The notes under the pieces were generated by a model. That model did no database searches. It had not been told where the DNA came from and worked only from the letters and a program-made list of their open reading frames with translations. From the NCBI GenBank assembly GCA_937919295.1, contig CALFRX010000262.1, positions 1 through 7,276 of the forward strand: DNA of 7,276 nt, in the 5' to 3' direction. The stretch is from an uncultured Peptococcaceae bacterium (GTDB lineage: Bacteria; Bacillota; Dehalobacteriia; UBA7702). Position 1 is the stretch's first letter. Every line of letters starts with the position of its first letter. The translations under genes and the position numbers were made by a program. Shown here piece after piece: positions 1-7,132 of this stretch.

Positions 1-824
1 TCAATACAACCAACCTTGGAGATCCCCTGCCCATAAATGATATCGAATTCCGCCACCTTGAAAGGAGGCGCGACTTTATTTTTCACCACTTTGATCTTAG
101 TGCGATTACCGATGATATCGGTGCCATTCTTGATGACTTCAGCCTTTCTGATATCAATGCGCACGGAAGAGTAGAACTTCAAAGCCCTGCCGCCGGTGGT
201 TGTCTCCGGACTGCCATATATCACGCCGATCTTATCGCGGATCTGATTGATGAAAATCACCGTGGTATTGGTTTTGCCGATCACACCGGTGAGTTTGCGC
301 AAAGCCTGAGACATCAGCCTGGCATGGACACCCATGTGGCTGTCGCCCATTTCCCCTTCCAGCTCGGCCCGGGGCACCAAAGCGGCGACGGAGTCGACAA
401 CGATGATATCCACGGAATTGCTGCGTACCAAAGCTTCGGTGATTTCCAGAGCCTGTTCCCCCATGTCCGGCTGGGAAATCAGCAATTCATTGATATTGAC
501 GCCGAGTTTCCCGGCGTATTGGGGATCAAGGGCGTGTTCCGCGTCGATGAAAGCGGCGGTACCTCCCATTTTTTGAGCCTCCGCGACGATATGCAGGGCG
601 ACGGTGGTTTTCCCGGAGGATTCCGGCCCGTAGATTTCAATGATTCTGCCCCGGGGCACACCGCCGACGCCAAGAGCGACGTCCAGGGCAAGAATGCCGG
701 TGGGAATGACGTCAATATTCATTTTGGCGGCATCGCCTAGGCGCATAATGGCGCCTTTGCCGAAACTTTTTTCAATCTGATTCAAAGCGGCTTCCAGCGC
801 TTCTTTTCTCTTATCTGCTTCCAT
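1..824 (-). CDS. recA: RecA recombinase (C-terminus cut by window edge)
   Basis: RecA binds single-stranded DNA as an ATP-dependent filament, catalyses strand exchange in recombinational repair and acts as co-protease for LexA self-cleavage. The frame is open from the ATG at 824 to the window edge, giving about 274 of the usual 340-350 residues. Visible landmarks are the N-terminal polymerisation helix with FGKGAIMRLGD (21-31), Walker A GPESSGKT (66-73), the catalytic Glu96 in DAEHALDP, Walker B at about 140-144 (IIVVD), the MGDSH segment (159-163) and the L2 region around INQIRDKIG and PETTTGGRALKFY. The missing part is the end of the C-terminal domain. The start codon lies inside the end of thpR (14-nt overlap), with GGAG nine bases upstream, so translation is probably coupled to thpR. 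I saw no CGAAC-N4-GTTCG LexA operator just upstream; any dedicated recA promoter would have to lie within thpR or further up. Identity is certain. Confidence 0.98.
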   Translation of the reverse strand, partial: MEADKRKEALEAALNQIEKSFGKGAIMRLGDAAKMNIDVIPTGILALDVALGVGGVPRGRIIEIYGPESSGKTTVALHIVAEAQKMGGTAAFIDAEHALDPQYAGKLGVNINELLISQPDMGEQALEITEALVRSNSVDIIVVDSVAALVPRAELEGEMGDSHMGVHARLMSQALRKLTGVIGKTNTTVIFINQIRDKIGVIYGSPETTTGGRALKFYSSVRIDIRKAEVIKNGTDIIGNRTKIKVVKNKVAPPFKVAEFDIIYGQGISKVGCI

Positions 825-1380
825 TCTGTTTTTCTCCATCCTTTATTTTAAATTCTTCAACAACGGTGTAAACCGGCGTTCTTCCCATGAGATCGCTCTT
901 CATCAGGAAGAACGAGCTTACGCTGAAATCGCCGAAGGACAATGAGTTTTGCTTCATAAATTCGCTGTAAAAGCGATCTTGACTCGGATCCTGATATTTG
1001 ACCCTACCGACGGTCAGATGAGGGGAAAAACGCTTTTGATCCCTGCTTTTCACCGCCGCACTGACTGCCTTTGCCAAATCAAAAAGGGCTTTTTTCTTTT
1101 CCATGGCAACCCACAGCGTTTTCGGCGCGGTCAGGGAGGGAAACGCGCCAACGCCTTTGATTTCCAAGGTAAAGGGCAGTGTTTCCCCGGCGGCAACGGT
1201 CAGGTTTTGACGCAAGGCGGGAAGCTCCTCCTCCTTGATTTCCCCCAAAAAGTTTAGGGTGATATGAAGGTTTTCCCAAGGCACCCCTTTGATACCTTTG
1301 ACGGTACCGAGGCTGTCATAAAACAATGCGATATTTTTTCTGATTTCAGCGGGGATCAAAATCGCCACAAAGGCTCTCAT
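811..1380 (-). CDS. thpR: RNA 2',3'-cyclic phosphodiesterase (2H family)
   Basis: The 189-residue product has the size and layout of the ThpR/LigT family. These cytosolic 2H phosphoesterases open 2',3'-cyclic phosphate ends of RNA to 2'-phosphate, and some members can join tRNA halves in vitro. The two catalytic HxTx motifs are intact: HITL at 39-42 and HLTV at 121-124. The family's typical start (MRAFVAILIP) and the VPWENLHITLNFLGEI and SPHLTVGRVK contexts are present. The ATG at 1380 overlaps the pncC stop as ATGA, with AAAGGTG five bases upstream, and the 3' end overlaps recA by 14 nt. The gene is therefore embedded in the operon rather than an independent unit. Its physiological substrate in bacteria is generally unclear, and the recA link here is positional only. 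Confidence 0.95.
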   Translation of the reverse strand: MRAFVAILIPAEIRKNIALFYDSLGTVKGIKGVPWENLHITLNFLGEIKEEELPALRQNLTVAAGETLPFTLEIKGVGAFPSLTAPKTLWVAMEKKKALFDLAKAVSAAVKSRDQKRFSPHLTVGRVKYQDPSQDRFYSEFMKQNSLSFGDFSVSSFFLMKSDLMGRTPVYTVVEEFKIKDGEKQNGSR

Positions 1381-1844
1381 AAAAACACCTTTTCTTCGAT
1401 AAAAGCAAAGACCGTCTTAACCGTCTGTTGGCGAATCTCGTCACGGCTGCCCTGAAAGAGGTTTTTTTTCACGTAGATCTTATCCTTCCAAGCCAGGCCC
1501 ATATAAACAAGACCCACCGGTTTTTCCACCGAACCGCCGCCGGGACCGGCAATGCCCGTCACGGAAACAGCACAGTCGGCTCCTGACACTTTCTTAAGGC
1601 CTTGGGCCATCTCGTAAGCGCATTCCTCGCTGACCGCGCCATAGATCGTCAGCGTCTCCTTTTTGACACCAAGGATCGTCTGTTTCGCCTCGTTGCTGTA
1701 AGTAACCAGGCCGTAGCCGAAAACGGCGGAGGCGCCTGCCACATCAGTTATGGCGGCGGCGATCAGACCGCCGGTACAGGATTCGGCAGTGGCTACGGTG
1801 ATGCCGGCAGCGATCAGTTTTTCAATGAGTTCTCTTTGTTCCAT
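1377..1844 (-). CDS. pncC: Nicotinamide-nucleotide amidohydrolase, stand-alone CinA C-terminal domain
   Basis: PncC deamidates nicotinamide mononucleotide to nicotinic acid mononucleotide, recycling the NMN released for example by NAD-dependent DNA ligase. The 155 residues match the CinA C-terminal domain from end to end: AESCTGG (20-26, with the presumed nucleophile Ser22), GYGLVTYSNEAK (43-54), GAVSEE (69-74), SVTGIAGPGGG (94-104), KPVGLVYMG (108-116) and a conserved Arg near 134. The N-terminal molybdopterin-binding-like domain (COG1058) that makes up half of full-length CinA is absent. There is no room for it, because the start codon at 1844 shares one base with the pgsA stop (TGATG). A weak AAGGAA lies 11 bases upstream, so coupling to pgsA termination probably helps initiation. 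The place between pgsA and recA is the classical cinA position in Firmicutes. 'cinA' would be an acceptable alternative name. Confidence 0.95.
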   Translation of the reverse strand: MEQRELIEKLIAAGITVATAESCTGGLIAAAITDVAGASAVFGYGLVTYSNEAKQTILGVKKETLTIYGAVSEECAYEMAQGLKKVSGADCAVSVTGIAGPGGGSVEKPVGLVYMGLAWKDKIYVKKNLFQGSRDEIRQQTVKTVFAFIEEKVFL

Positions 1845-2398
1845 CAGAAAAACAATTCCTTGCTTTTATAGAAATAATCGGCGCCGGAAAGGATCGTAAT
1901 CACCACGGCGAGCCAGACGAGAAACGTACCGATTCCCTGGGGAAAAATGGCGAAATGCCCGGCCAAAAGCACATAAGTAACGGCGGCGATCTGCGAAACC
2001 GTCTTCAGTTTACCGAAATAAGAGGCGGCGATCACAATGCCTTTATCGGCGGCAATGGCCCTTAACCCCGTTACCATCAATTCACGGGTCAGGATGATGA
2101 TGATGGCCACGGCGCCAATATCACCTAAGGCCAACAGGCAGATCATCGTCGCCAGAATCAACAGTTTATCAGCAAGGGGATCAAGAAATTTGCCCAAAGT
2201 CGTCACGAGATTCCGGGAACGGGCAATGTGACCGTCAAGACCATCGGTGGCAGCGGCAGCCACAAACAGAACCGCGGCAATCAAATACTTGCCGGGAATC
2301 GGTAAGAGCAGCACCAACATGATCAGGGGAATCATGCCGATTCTGATCAACGTAATGGTATTGGGTAAATTGAGAGTTAGCTTAAACTTTCGCTTCAT
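1844..2398 (-). CDS. pgsA: CDP-diacylglycerol--glycerol-3-phosphate 3-phosphatidyltransferase
   Basis: PgsA is an integral membrane enzyme that makes phosphatidylglycerol phosphate from CDP-diacylglycerol and glycerol-3-phosphate, the committed step to phosphatidylglycerol and cardiolipin. The 184-residue product carries the complete CDP-alcohol phosphatidyltransferase signature: Asp52-Gly53, Asp55-Gly56, Ala59-Arg60, Gly69, Asp73 and Asp77. It begins with the typical LNLPNTITLIRI segment. Hydrophobic stretches near 20-33, 38-50, 78-105, 120-147 and 155-171 fit the multi-span family topology. The start at 2398 is supported by AGAGGAA (AGAGG at 2407-2411) eight bases upstream. It is separated from rimO by 46 nt and fused by a one-base overlap to pncC. 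Other CDP-alcohol transferases share the motif, but length and the pgsA-cinA-recA context favour PgsA. Confidence 0.95.
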   Translation of the reverse strand: MKRKFKLTLNLPNTITLIRIGMIPLIMLVLLLPIPGKYLIAAVLFVAAAATDGLDGHIARSRNLVTTLGKFLDPLADKLLILATMICLLALGDIGAVAIIIILTRELMVTGLRAIAADKGIVIAASYFGKLKTVSQIAAVTYVLLAGHFAIFPQGIGTFLVWLAVVITILSGADYFYKSKELFF

Positions 2399-2444
2399 CT
2401 GAGTTTCCTCTTTTCATCCATAAATTGAAATTGAAAATTGAAAT
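2399..2444. repeat. AT-rich spacer with imperfect ATTGAA tandem repeats
   Basis: This is the longest gap inside the minus-strand operon, between the rimO stop and pgsA. On the plus strand, 2422-2446 consists of four slightly varying copies of an AAATTG(A) unit. The last base of the pgsA-proximal half carries the pgsA ribosome-binding site (2407-2411). A six-base inverted repeat, TAAATT/AATTTA, brackets the repeat (2421-2426 and 2442-2447) and overlaps the rimO stop. It has no GC-rich stem and no terminator form. It may simply be slippage-generated spacer. Confidence 0.5.
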
Positions 2445-3773
2445 TTATTTTTCCCTTACTTCTCCGGTCAGGTCGTATACGTCACTGCCGGTTATGTTCA
2501 CCGGTACAAGGTCGCCGGGGGCGTAAACGCCTTTGGCCTTTACATAAGTGATCCCGTCAACTTCCGGCGCCTGAAACCGCGTCCGCCCATAATAAGGATA
2601 CGTTTCATGGAGGGGATCATCTTTTGCGGTGACGCCGTCGATCAACACCGTCTCTTCCCTGCCGACCCATTTGGTCAGGCGCTGAGCGGAACAGCGGCTC
2701 AAAAGCGCCATAACGCTGTCGTAGCGGTCAGCTTTGCAGTCTTCATCGACTTGATCGGGAAGATTGTAGGCCACGGTATCCTCTTCCCTGGAATAGGGAA
2801 ACACGCCGACCCAATCGAGCTTCGCTTCTTTTAAGAAGTCGCAAAGCAGCGCGAAATCCGCCTCGCTTTCCCCGGGAAAGCCCACGATAAACGTACTGCG
2901 AATCACAAAATCGGGGTTGGCTCTTCTGATCCGCGCCAGCAGATCGCGGAGTTTATTAAGGCGCTCCGGCCGCCCCATGGCTTTTAGAACGTGGTCTGAA
3001 GCGTGCTGCATGGGGATATCCAGATAGTTGCAGATCTTTTCCTCTTTGGCCATCAGCGTCAGCAGTTCGTCGTCAATGCGGCTGGGATAGCTGTAGAGCA
3101 GACGAATCCGCACAAAATCGAGCTTTACGAGTTCTTTTAAGAGCTCTTTCAGCATGATCTTGCCGTAGCGGTCTTTGCCGTATACCGTCGTGTCCTGAGC
3201 CAGCAAATTGATTTCCTTAACACCGGCATGCAGGAGTTCTTCTGCCTCCGATAGGATTTCCTCCATATCGCGGCTGACGTAAGGCCCCCGCATTTGGGGA
3301 ATCGTACAGAAGGTACAGCAATTATCGCAGCCTTCGGCGATTTTCAGGTAGGCCCAATGAGCTGGCGTCGATAAAACACGGCGGTTATACTTCGCTTCTG
3401 CGGCCAAAGACGATTGCCCTTCCGGCGGAAACATCTCCTTTAAGCGCTCGCCAACGGTTTCAAAATTCAGAGAGGTCAGCCAAAGATCCACTTCGGGGAT
3501 TTCCCGAGCCAGTTCTTCCCGGTACTTCTGTACCATGCAGCCGGTGACCACGAGACAGCGGCAGTTTTTTTCCTTCAGCGCCGCAAAGCGGATGATCGCG
3601 TCAATACTCTCCTCTTTGGCCGCGGCAATAAAACCGCAGGTATTGACAATGATGATTTCAGCGACGGCAAAATCATCGGTCAATGTATAGTTTTGCTCCT
3701 TTAAAATGGCCATCATGCGCTCGCTGTCCACGAGGTTTTTGGCGCAGCCGAGGCTTAAAATCGCTGTTTTCAA
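2445..3773 (-). CDS. rimO: Ribosomal protein S12 methylthiotransferase RimO (TTG start)
   Basis: RimO is a radical-SAM enzyme with two iron-sulfur clusters that adds a methylthio group to the conserved aspartate of ribosomal protein uS12. From the TTG at 3773 it has 442 residues, normal for the family. The N-terminal UPF0004/MTTase domain has cluster cysteines Cys10 (LGCAKNLVDSE), Cys46 (NTCGFI) and Cys79 (TGCMVQKY). The radical-SAM motif CxxxCxxC is Cys149, Cys153 and Cys156, followed by PQMRGPYVSR. The last roughly 65 residues form the TRAM domain (RTRFQAPEVDGITYVKAKG and after). LGCAKNLVDSE and the MRG(P)xVSR context favour RimO over MiaB. An in-frame ATG at 3824 would give 459 residues, but it adds non-family sequence and runs into the upstream gene. 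The TTG has GAGGAG six bases upstream and starts the conserved KTAILSLGC segment. Confidence 0.97.
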   Translation of the reverse strand: MKTAILSLGCAKNLVDSERMMAILKEQNYTLTDDFAVAEIIIVNTCGFIAAAKEESIDAIIRFAALKEKNCRCLVVTGCMVQKYREELAREIPEVDLWLTSLNFETVGERLKEMFPPEGQSSLAAEAKYNRRVLSTPAHWAYLKIAEGCDNCCTFCTIPQMRGPYVSRDMEEILSEAEELLHAGVKEINLLAQDTTVYGKDRYGKIMLKELLKELVKLDFVRIRLLYSYPSRIDDELLTLMAKEEKICNYLDIPMQHASDHVLKAMGRPERLNKLRDLLARIRRANPDFVIRSTFIVGFPGESEADFALLCDFLKEAKLDWVGVFPYSREEDTVAYNLPDQVDEDCKADRYDSVMALLSRCSAQRLTKWVGREETVLIDGVTAKDDPLHETYPYYGRTRFQAPEVDGITYVKAKGVYAPGDLVPVNITGSDVYDLTGEVREK

Positions 3774-3779
3774 ATGATA

Positions 3780-3785
3780 CTCCTC
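3780..3785 (-). promoter_or_regulatory. Ribosome-binding site fixing the rimO TTG start
   Basis: GAGGAG on the minus strand stands six bases before the TTG at 3773 and overlaps the TGA stop (3784-3786) of the upstream HTH gene. A ribosome finishing the HTH gene would end on this site, which suggests coupled re-initiation. It also argues against the ATG at 3824, which lies inside the upstream gene. Confidence 0.8.
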
Positions 3786-4212
3786 AAACCCAAAGGCGGC
3801 TGCCGAAAAACGAAAAGAGGGCAAGTACCGCCAAGGTAATTAAAATGGAAAAAAGCAGGCGCCGGTGGCGTGCGGAACGCTGGGAGACATCCTCCCACTG
3901 CTTGTTTCTTTTTTCAATGTGGTCTTCCGGCTTGAACAGCCGTTTTTCCAAGCTGCTGTTGATAAAAGAAGACTCGTCGTAGCCGATTTCCTTCATGATC
4001 TCATCGGCGATCTTCTTGGGATTTAAGCCCAAATAAGACGCGTAGGTTTTGGCGTAGCCAATGGCAAAGGTTTTCCCCGGCAGATCGTCGTAGGATTCTT
4101 CCTCCAAAGCAAATAGGTAGCGTGCGTCGATATCGAGGGCCGCCGCCACCTCACTTAAGGTGAAGCCGGCATCCATTCTTCCCTGCTGAAAACGCATTCC
4201 TGTTGTTCCCAT
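3784..4212 (-). CDS. RodZ-type HTH protein with single C-terminal membrane anchor, no extracytoplasmic domain
   Basis: The 142-residue product begins with a Cro/C1-like helix-turn-helix of the RodZ (HTH_25) type. Residues 7-75 include the typical GFTLSEVAAALDIDARYLFALEEESYDDLP-like stretch and the FAIGYAKTYASYLGLNP segment. A charged linker (76-118) leads to one predicted membrane span (about 119-138), and the protein ends four residues later. RodZ of other bacteria links the MreB cytoskeleton to the elongation machinery and carries a long periplasmic/extracellular beta domain, which is missing here. The N-in, short-tail topology is inferred. The start is supported by AGGAGAG (4217-4223). Position between ftsK and rimO/pgsA matches the place of the RodZ homologue YmfM near pgsA in Bacillus. 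Function as a true RodZ or as a small membrane-tethered regulator cannot be decided from sequence, so no symbol is given. Confidence 0.87.
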   Translation of the reverse strand: MGTTGMRFQQGRMDAGFTLSEVAAALDIDARYLFALEEESYDDLPGKTFAIGYAKTYASYLGLNPKKIADEIMKEIGYDESSFINSSLEKRLFKPEDHIEKRNKQWEDVSQRSARHRRLLFSILITLAVLALFSFFGSRLWV

Positions 4213-4253
4213 GTTTCTCTCCTGCTGTAAAAGTAAATCGGCTTGCGTCGAAG

Positions 4254-6857
4254 TTATTCATCGAATAAGGACTGTTCCTCCGGCTCCTTGAAGGTATCGG
4301 TAAAAACCTCCAGAGACATTAGCACTGTCCTGGGTTTCGCGCCTTCGGCGGGGCCGATGACGCCTTTTTCTTGCAGATCCTCCATGATACGGGCGGCGCG
4401 ATTATAACCGATGCGGAATCTCCGCTGCATCATCGAAGTGGAGGCCTGGCCCGCGGTAATGGCGGCGCGGGCGGCGTCAAAAAAGAGTTCATCGCTGTAA
4501 TCGTCTTCTTTTTTGGTGGTGGTATCCACGGCTTGGGCCAAGCCTTCGATATAATCGGGGCTGCCCTGACGTTTATAGTGGTCTAAAATCGCCAAAGCGT
4601 CGCGGTCGGAGAGCCAAGCGCCCTGAACGCGGACGGGTTTGGAATAGCCGATGGGCAGAAAAAGCATATCGCCTTTGCCCAAGAGTTTTTCGGCGCCCCC
4701 CATATCGAGGATGGTTCTGGAATCGGTTTGAGAGGAAACCGACAGGGCAATGCGGGAAGGAATATTCGCCTTGATCAGTCCGGTGATCACGTCCACCGAG
4801 GGACGCTGGGTGGCAACGACCAAATGAATCCCGGCGGCCCGGGCTTTCTGGGCCAAACGGCAAATGGAAGCTTCCACGTCCTTTGCCGCAACCATCATCA
4901 AGTCGGCCAACTCATCAATAAGGATCACGATTTGCGGCATCTTTTCGTTGACATCCTCTACAAGGTCGTTATAACCTTCAATATTTCTGACGCGGTTCTG
5001 ATTAAAGAGGGTATAGCGATTTTCCATTTCACGAAGGGCCCACTTCAAAGCTCCCGCTGCCTTTTTCGGGTCGGTCACCACCGGCGTAATCAAATGAGGC
5101 AATCCCTCGTAGATTACAAATTCTACCTGTTTCGGGTCAATCATGATGAATTTCACCTGATCCGGCGTGGCTTTGAAGAGAATCGAGCAAATCATCGTAT
5201 TCATACACACGCTTTTCCCGGAACCGGTGGTACCGGCGATCAGCAGGTGGGGCATGGTAGCCAAATCACCGATGATCGGATTGCCGGTAATATCTTTCCC
5301 AAAAGCACAGGTGAGCTTCGAGGGCATATCAAAGAAACGGGAATTCTCCAAAATATCGCGGAAGTAGACGGTTACCGTATCCTTACGCGGTACTTCGATG
5401 CCGATCACGCTTTTCCCCGGCACCGGCGCTTCCATACGGATGTCGGCGGCGGCCAGCTGCAAAGCGATATCATCGGCGAGGTTGACGATTTTGCTGACTT
5501 TCACCCCGGATCCCGGCTGCACTTCGTAGCGGGTAATGGAGGGGCCGCAGCTGACTTCTGTGACCCTGGCCTGGACGCCGAAACTTTCCAGGGTTTTTTC
5601 CAATTTCGTGATGCCGCTTTTGATGTTCTGCGCCATCTGTTTCTGAGCGACCTTCTCCCCTTTTGTAAGAATATTGGTTTTCGGGGGACTAAAATGGGGC
5701 TTGACAGCGGTCTGCTCTTCATTGACAGGCTGATCCTGTTTGATGGCTTTTTCTTCCCCGGTAGGAGGATCGGCCTCTGCGCCGATCTCTTCAAAAACAG
5801 TAGTTTTGCCTTCGCCGTCTTCATCGTATATGTGGGCGTCGATGCTCTCGGCGGAAAAGATTTTTTCGCTGATATTTTCCGCCCCTTCGCCACCGTGGAG
5901 TCCGGCGACAAGGCCCATATCCGGATCTTTTTCCGTATCGTTGTAGGAAGGCGCAATATCTTCCACATCGCTGACGCCGGTTAAATGTTCACGAAAAGAA
6001 ACCGGTGTAAAATCGTCGCTGGCAATATCTTTGGTAAAAACCATGCCGTCGATGATGACTTTATCATTACCGGCATATTCCACAACCTTTTTCTTTTTCA
6101 GACCGTTGCTCTCACCCCGGTTTTTTACAAACCATTTCCTTTGCCGATCTAAACCGGCAGGTTCTTCATGGTATTCTTCAGCAAGACCGACGGCGGCTTT
6201 TTCCGCCGCTTCCTTACCGCCCTTTCGCGGCACTTCCTTTTCCTGGTTCTTTTCTGCTTTGCGCTCTTGGCGGTGATTCTTCACATTGGCAATAAAGGCA
6301 GACAGGGAAAAGTCCGCGAGCATCAGCACGGAAACGAGACTGAGCAAAATCAAAAACAAGATGGCCACGATTTTATTCATCAGCAGCAGTAGGAAAAAGG
6401 CGCATAAACCACCGAGCACACCGCCGCCGCTGCCGCCGGCGGCCACCTGCATAAAGCCGTTAAAGTCAATGAATCTCTGATCAATACAAAGAAATGTCAG
6501 CACCGCAAGGAACAACAGCGAAGAAAAAATCACGTATTTTACGAAACTGAAATCAGAACTTTCTTTTTTATAAAAGGCGTAGGCCAAAAGCAACAGAAAA
6601 AAGGGAACGATGAAGCGTCCGATCCCGAAAAGCAGCACAAACAGCTTGACCAGGTATAGCGGCGCAAGCATCAAACCGCCGGCTTTGATATCGGGAGAGA
6701 CGGCAATCAATAAAGTAAGGAGCAGCGCGGCGCAAAGCAGCAGGATCGCCATGATACCGTTGTTTGTCAGTCTTCTGCTCCGATTTTTTTTCTTTGTGCC
6801 GGTTTTTCCTTTGCTTTTACCGCCTTTTGCGGGGGTTTTCTTTTTTGCTGCAGTCAT
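4254..6857 (-). CDS. ftsK: DNA translocase FtsK/SpoIIIE
   Basis: FtsK is a hexameric ATP-driven DNA pump at the division septum that clears and segregates chromosome ends; the same family serves as SpoIIIE in spore formers. The 867-residue product has a Lys/Arg-rich head (1-30), then four or five hydrophobic segments (about 33-52, 62-95, 107-124, 147-160 and 163-183) forming the 4TM anchor. An acidic low-complexity linker follows (about 195-395). The alpha/beta motor (about 400-780) has Walker A GTTGSGKS (542-549), Walker B VILIDELADL (644-653) and the KARAAGIHLVVATQRPSVDV signature (671-690). The gamma winged helix that reads orienting DNA sequences (about 788-850) has QRRFRIGYNRAARIM. AGAGGT lies five bases before the ATG at 6857. 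It is the first minus-strand gene after a divergent intergenic region, hence the likely operon leader. FtsK and SpoIIIE cannot be told apart from sequence alone here. Confidence 0.97.
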   Translation of the reverse strand: MTAAKKKTPAKGGKSKGKTGTKKKNRSRRLTNNGIMAILLLCAALLLTLLIAVSPDIKAGGLMLAPLYLVKLFVLLFGIGRFIVPFFLLLLAYAFYKKESSDFSFVKYVIFSSLLFLAVLTFLCIDQRFIDFNGFMQVAAGGSGGGVLGGLCAFFLLLLMNKIVAILFLILLSLVSVLMLADFSLSAFIANVKNHRQERKAEKNQEKEVPRKGGKEAAEKAAVGLAEEYHEEPAGLDRQRKWFVKNRGESNGLKKKKVVEYAGNDKVIIDGMVFTKDIASDDFTPVSFREHLTGVSDVEDIAPSYNDTEKDPDMGLVAGLHGGEGAENISEKIFSAESIDAHIYDEDGEGKTTVFEEIGAEADPPTGEEKAIKQDQPVNEEQTAVKPHFSPPKTNILTKGEKVAQKQMAQNIKSGITKLEKTLESFGVQARVTEVSCGPSITRYEVQPGSGVKVSKIVNLADDIALQLAAADIRMEAPVPGKSVIGIEVPRKDTVTVYFRDILENSRFFDMPSKLTCAFGKDITGNPIIGDLATMPHLLIAGTTGSGKSVCMNTMICSILFKATPDQVKFIMIDPKQVEFVIYEGLPHLITPVVTDPKKAAGALKWALREMENRYTLFNQNRVRNIEGYNDLVEDVNEKMPQIVILIDELADLMMVAAKDVEASICRLAQKARAAGIHLVVATQRPSVDVITGLIKANIPSRIALSVSSQTDSRTILDMGGAEKLLGKGDMLFLPIGYSKPVRVQGAWLSDRDALAILDHYKRQGSPDYIEGLAQAVDTTTKKEDDYSDELFFDAARAAITAGQASTSMMQRRFRIGYNRAARIMEDLQEKGVIGPAEGAKPRTVLMSLEVFTDTFKEPEEQSLFDE

Positions 6858-7027
6858 TTCTTACCTCTGATTCTGAATTTTAACAGAATACCCTAACTTA
6901 TTTATTTCGATATATATGGGATTTTTCCTGCTTTCCGACAATATTTTCTCTCCCTCTACCTTTCTTTGCGTATTTTTTACATCTTTTATCCGAATAATAA
7001 GCCCAGTGAAAAAAACAGAGGTCAGGC

Positions 7028-7056
7028 TGCCGAGAAAGGCTTCGCCTTTTCGGGCA
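7028..7056. repeat. Hairpin 1 of the structured element
   Basis: TGCC (7028-7031) pairs with GGCA (7053-7056), and AAAGGC (7035-7040) pairs with GCCTTT (7044-7049) around a TTC loop, with a small internal loop between the two stems. This hairpin uses bases of the left arm of the enclosing inverted repeat, so the two pairings exclude each other. Read on the minus strand, a run of seven T follows, but 14 or more bases away, too far for a normal intrinsic terminator. Confidence 0.65.
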
Positions 7057-7073
7057 AATACCTACGGTATTTG
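7055..7073. repeat. Hairpin 2, perfect 8-bp stem with TAC loop
   Basis: CAAATACC (7055-7062) and GGTATTTG (7066-7073) are perfect complements around the three-base loop TAC. Its core is nearly identical to the tip of hairpin 3 (7102-7116). The differences are compensatory (A-T replaced by G-C), which suggests that pairing rather than sequence is what is kept. Confidence 0.75.
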
Positions 7074-7089
7074 ATCCACAGGACACTAA

Positions 7090-7129
7090 CTTAACCTTGA
7101 TAATGCCTACGGCATTTCCTAAGGTTAAG
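7090..7129. repeat. Hairpin 3, two-tier stem-loop
   Basis: A perfect 9-bp outer stem, CTTAACCTT (7090-7098) with AAGGTTAAG (7121-7129), encloses an internal loop (GAT/TCCT). Above this sits a perfect 6-bp inner stem, AATGCC (7102-7107) with GGCATT (7111-7116), closed by a TAC loop. No T-run follows on the plus strand, so it is not a terminator. It is the strongest single structure in the window. Confidence 0.8.
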
Positions 7130-7132
7130 CGT

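Noticed and set aside
324..740. Plus-strand frame of 138 codons opposite recA
   Set aside because: It is antisense to highly conserved RecA codons, including Walker A, and its product is a shadow translation with no family character.
2395..2421. Eight-codon leader-type frame (MDEKRKLR) on the minus strand whose TGA overlaps the pgsA ATG
   Set aside because: The overlap is of the kind seen in coupled leader peptides, but its ATG at 2421 has no ribosome-binding site upstream (only the AT-rich repeat). The pgsA ribosome-binding site explains initiation without it, so it is probably chance.
4728..5984. Plus-strand frame of 418 codons inside ftsK
   Set aside because: It is antisense to the motor and linker of a clearly conserved FtsK. 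Its composition (Gly, His, Arg, Asp, Phe rich) is typical of a shadow of a codon-biased gene, and it has no recognisable domain.
6911..6941. Possible sigma-A promoter for ftsK (TTGTCG, 19-base spacer, TATATA)
   Set aside because: Four of six matches in each box with an overlong spacer in an AT-rich region is not better than chance.
7008..7056. Possible minus-strand intrinsic terminator (hairpin 1 followed by seven T)
   Set aside because: The T-run lies 14 or more bases from the stem, and no minus-strand gene ends there; it would sit upstream of ftsK rather than after a gene.
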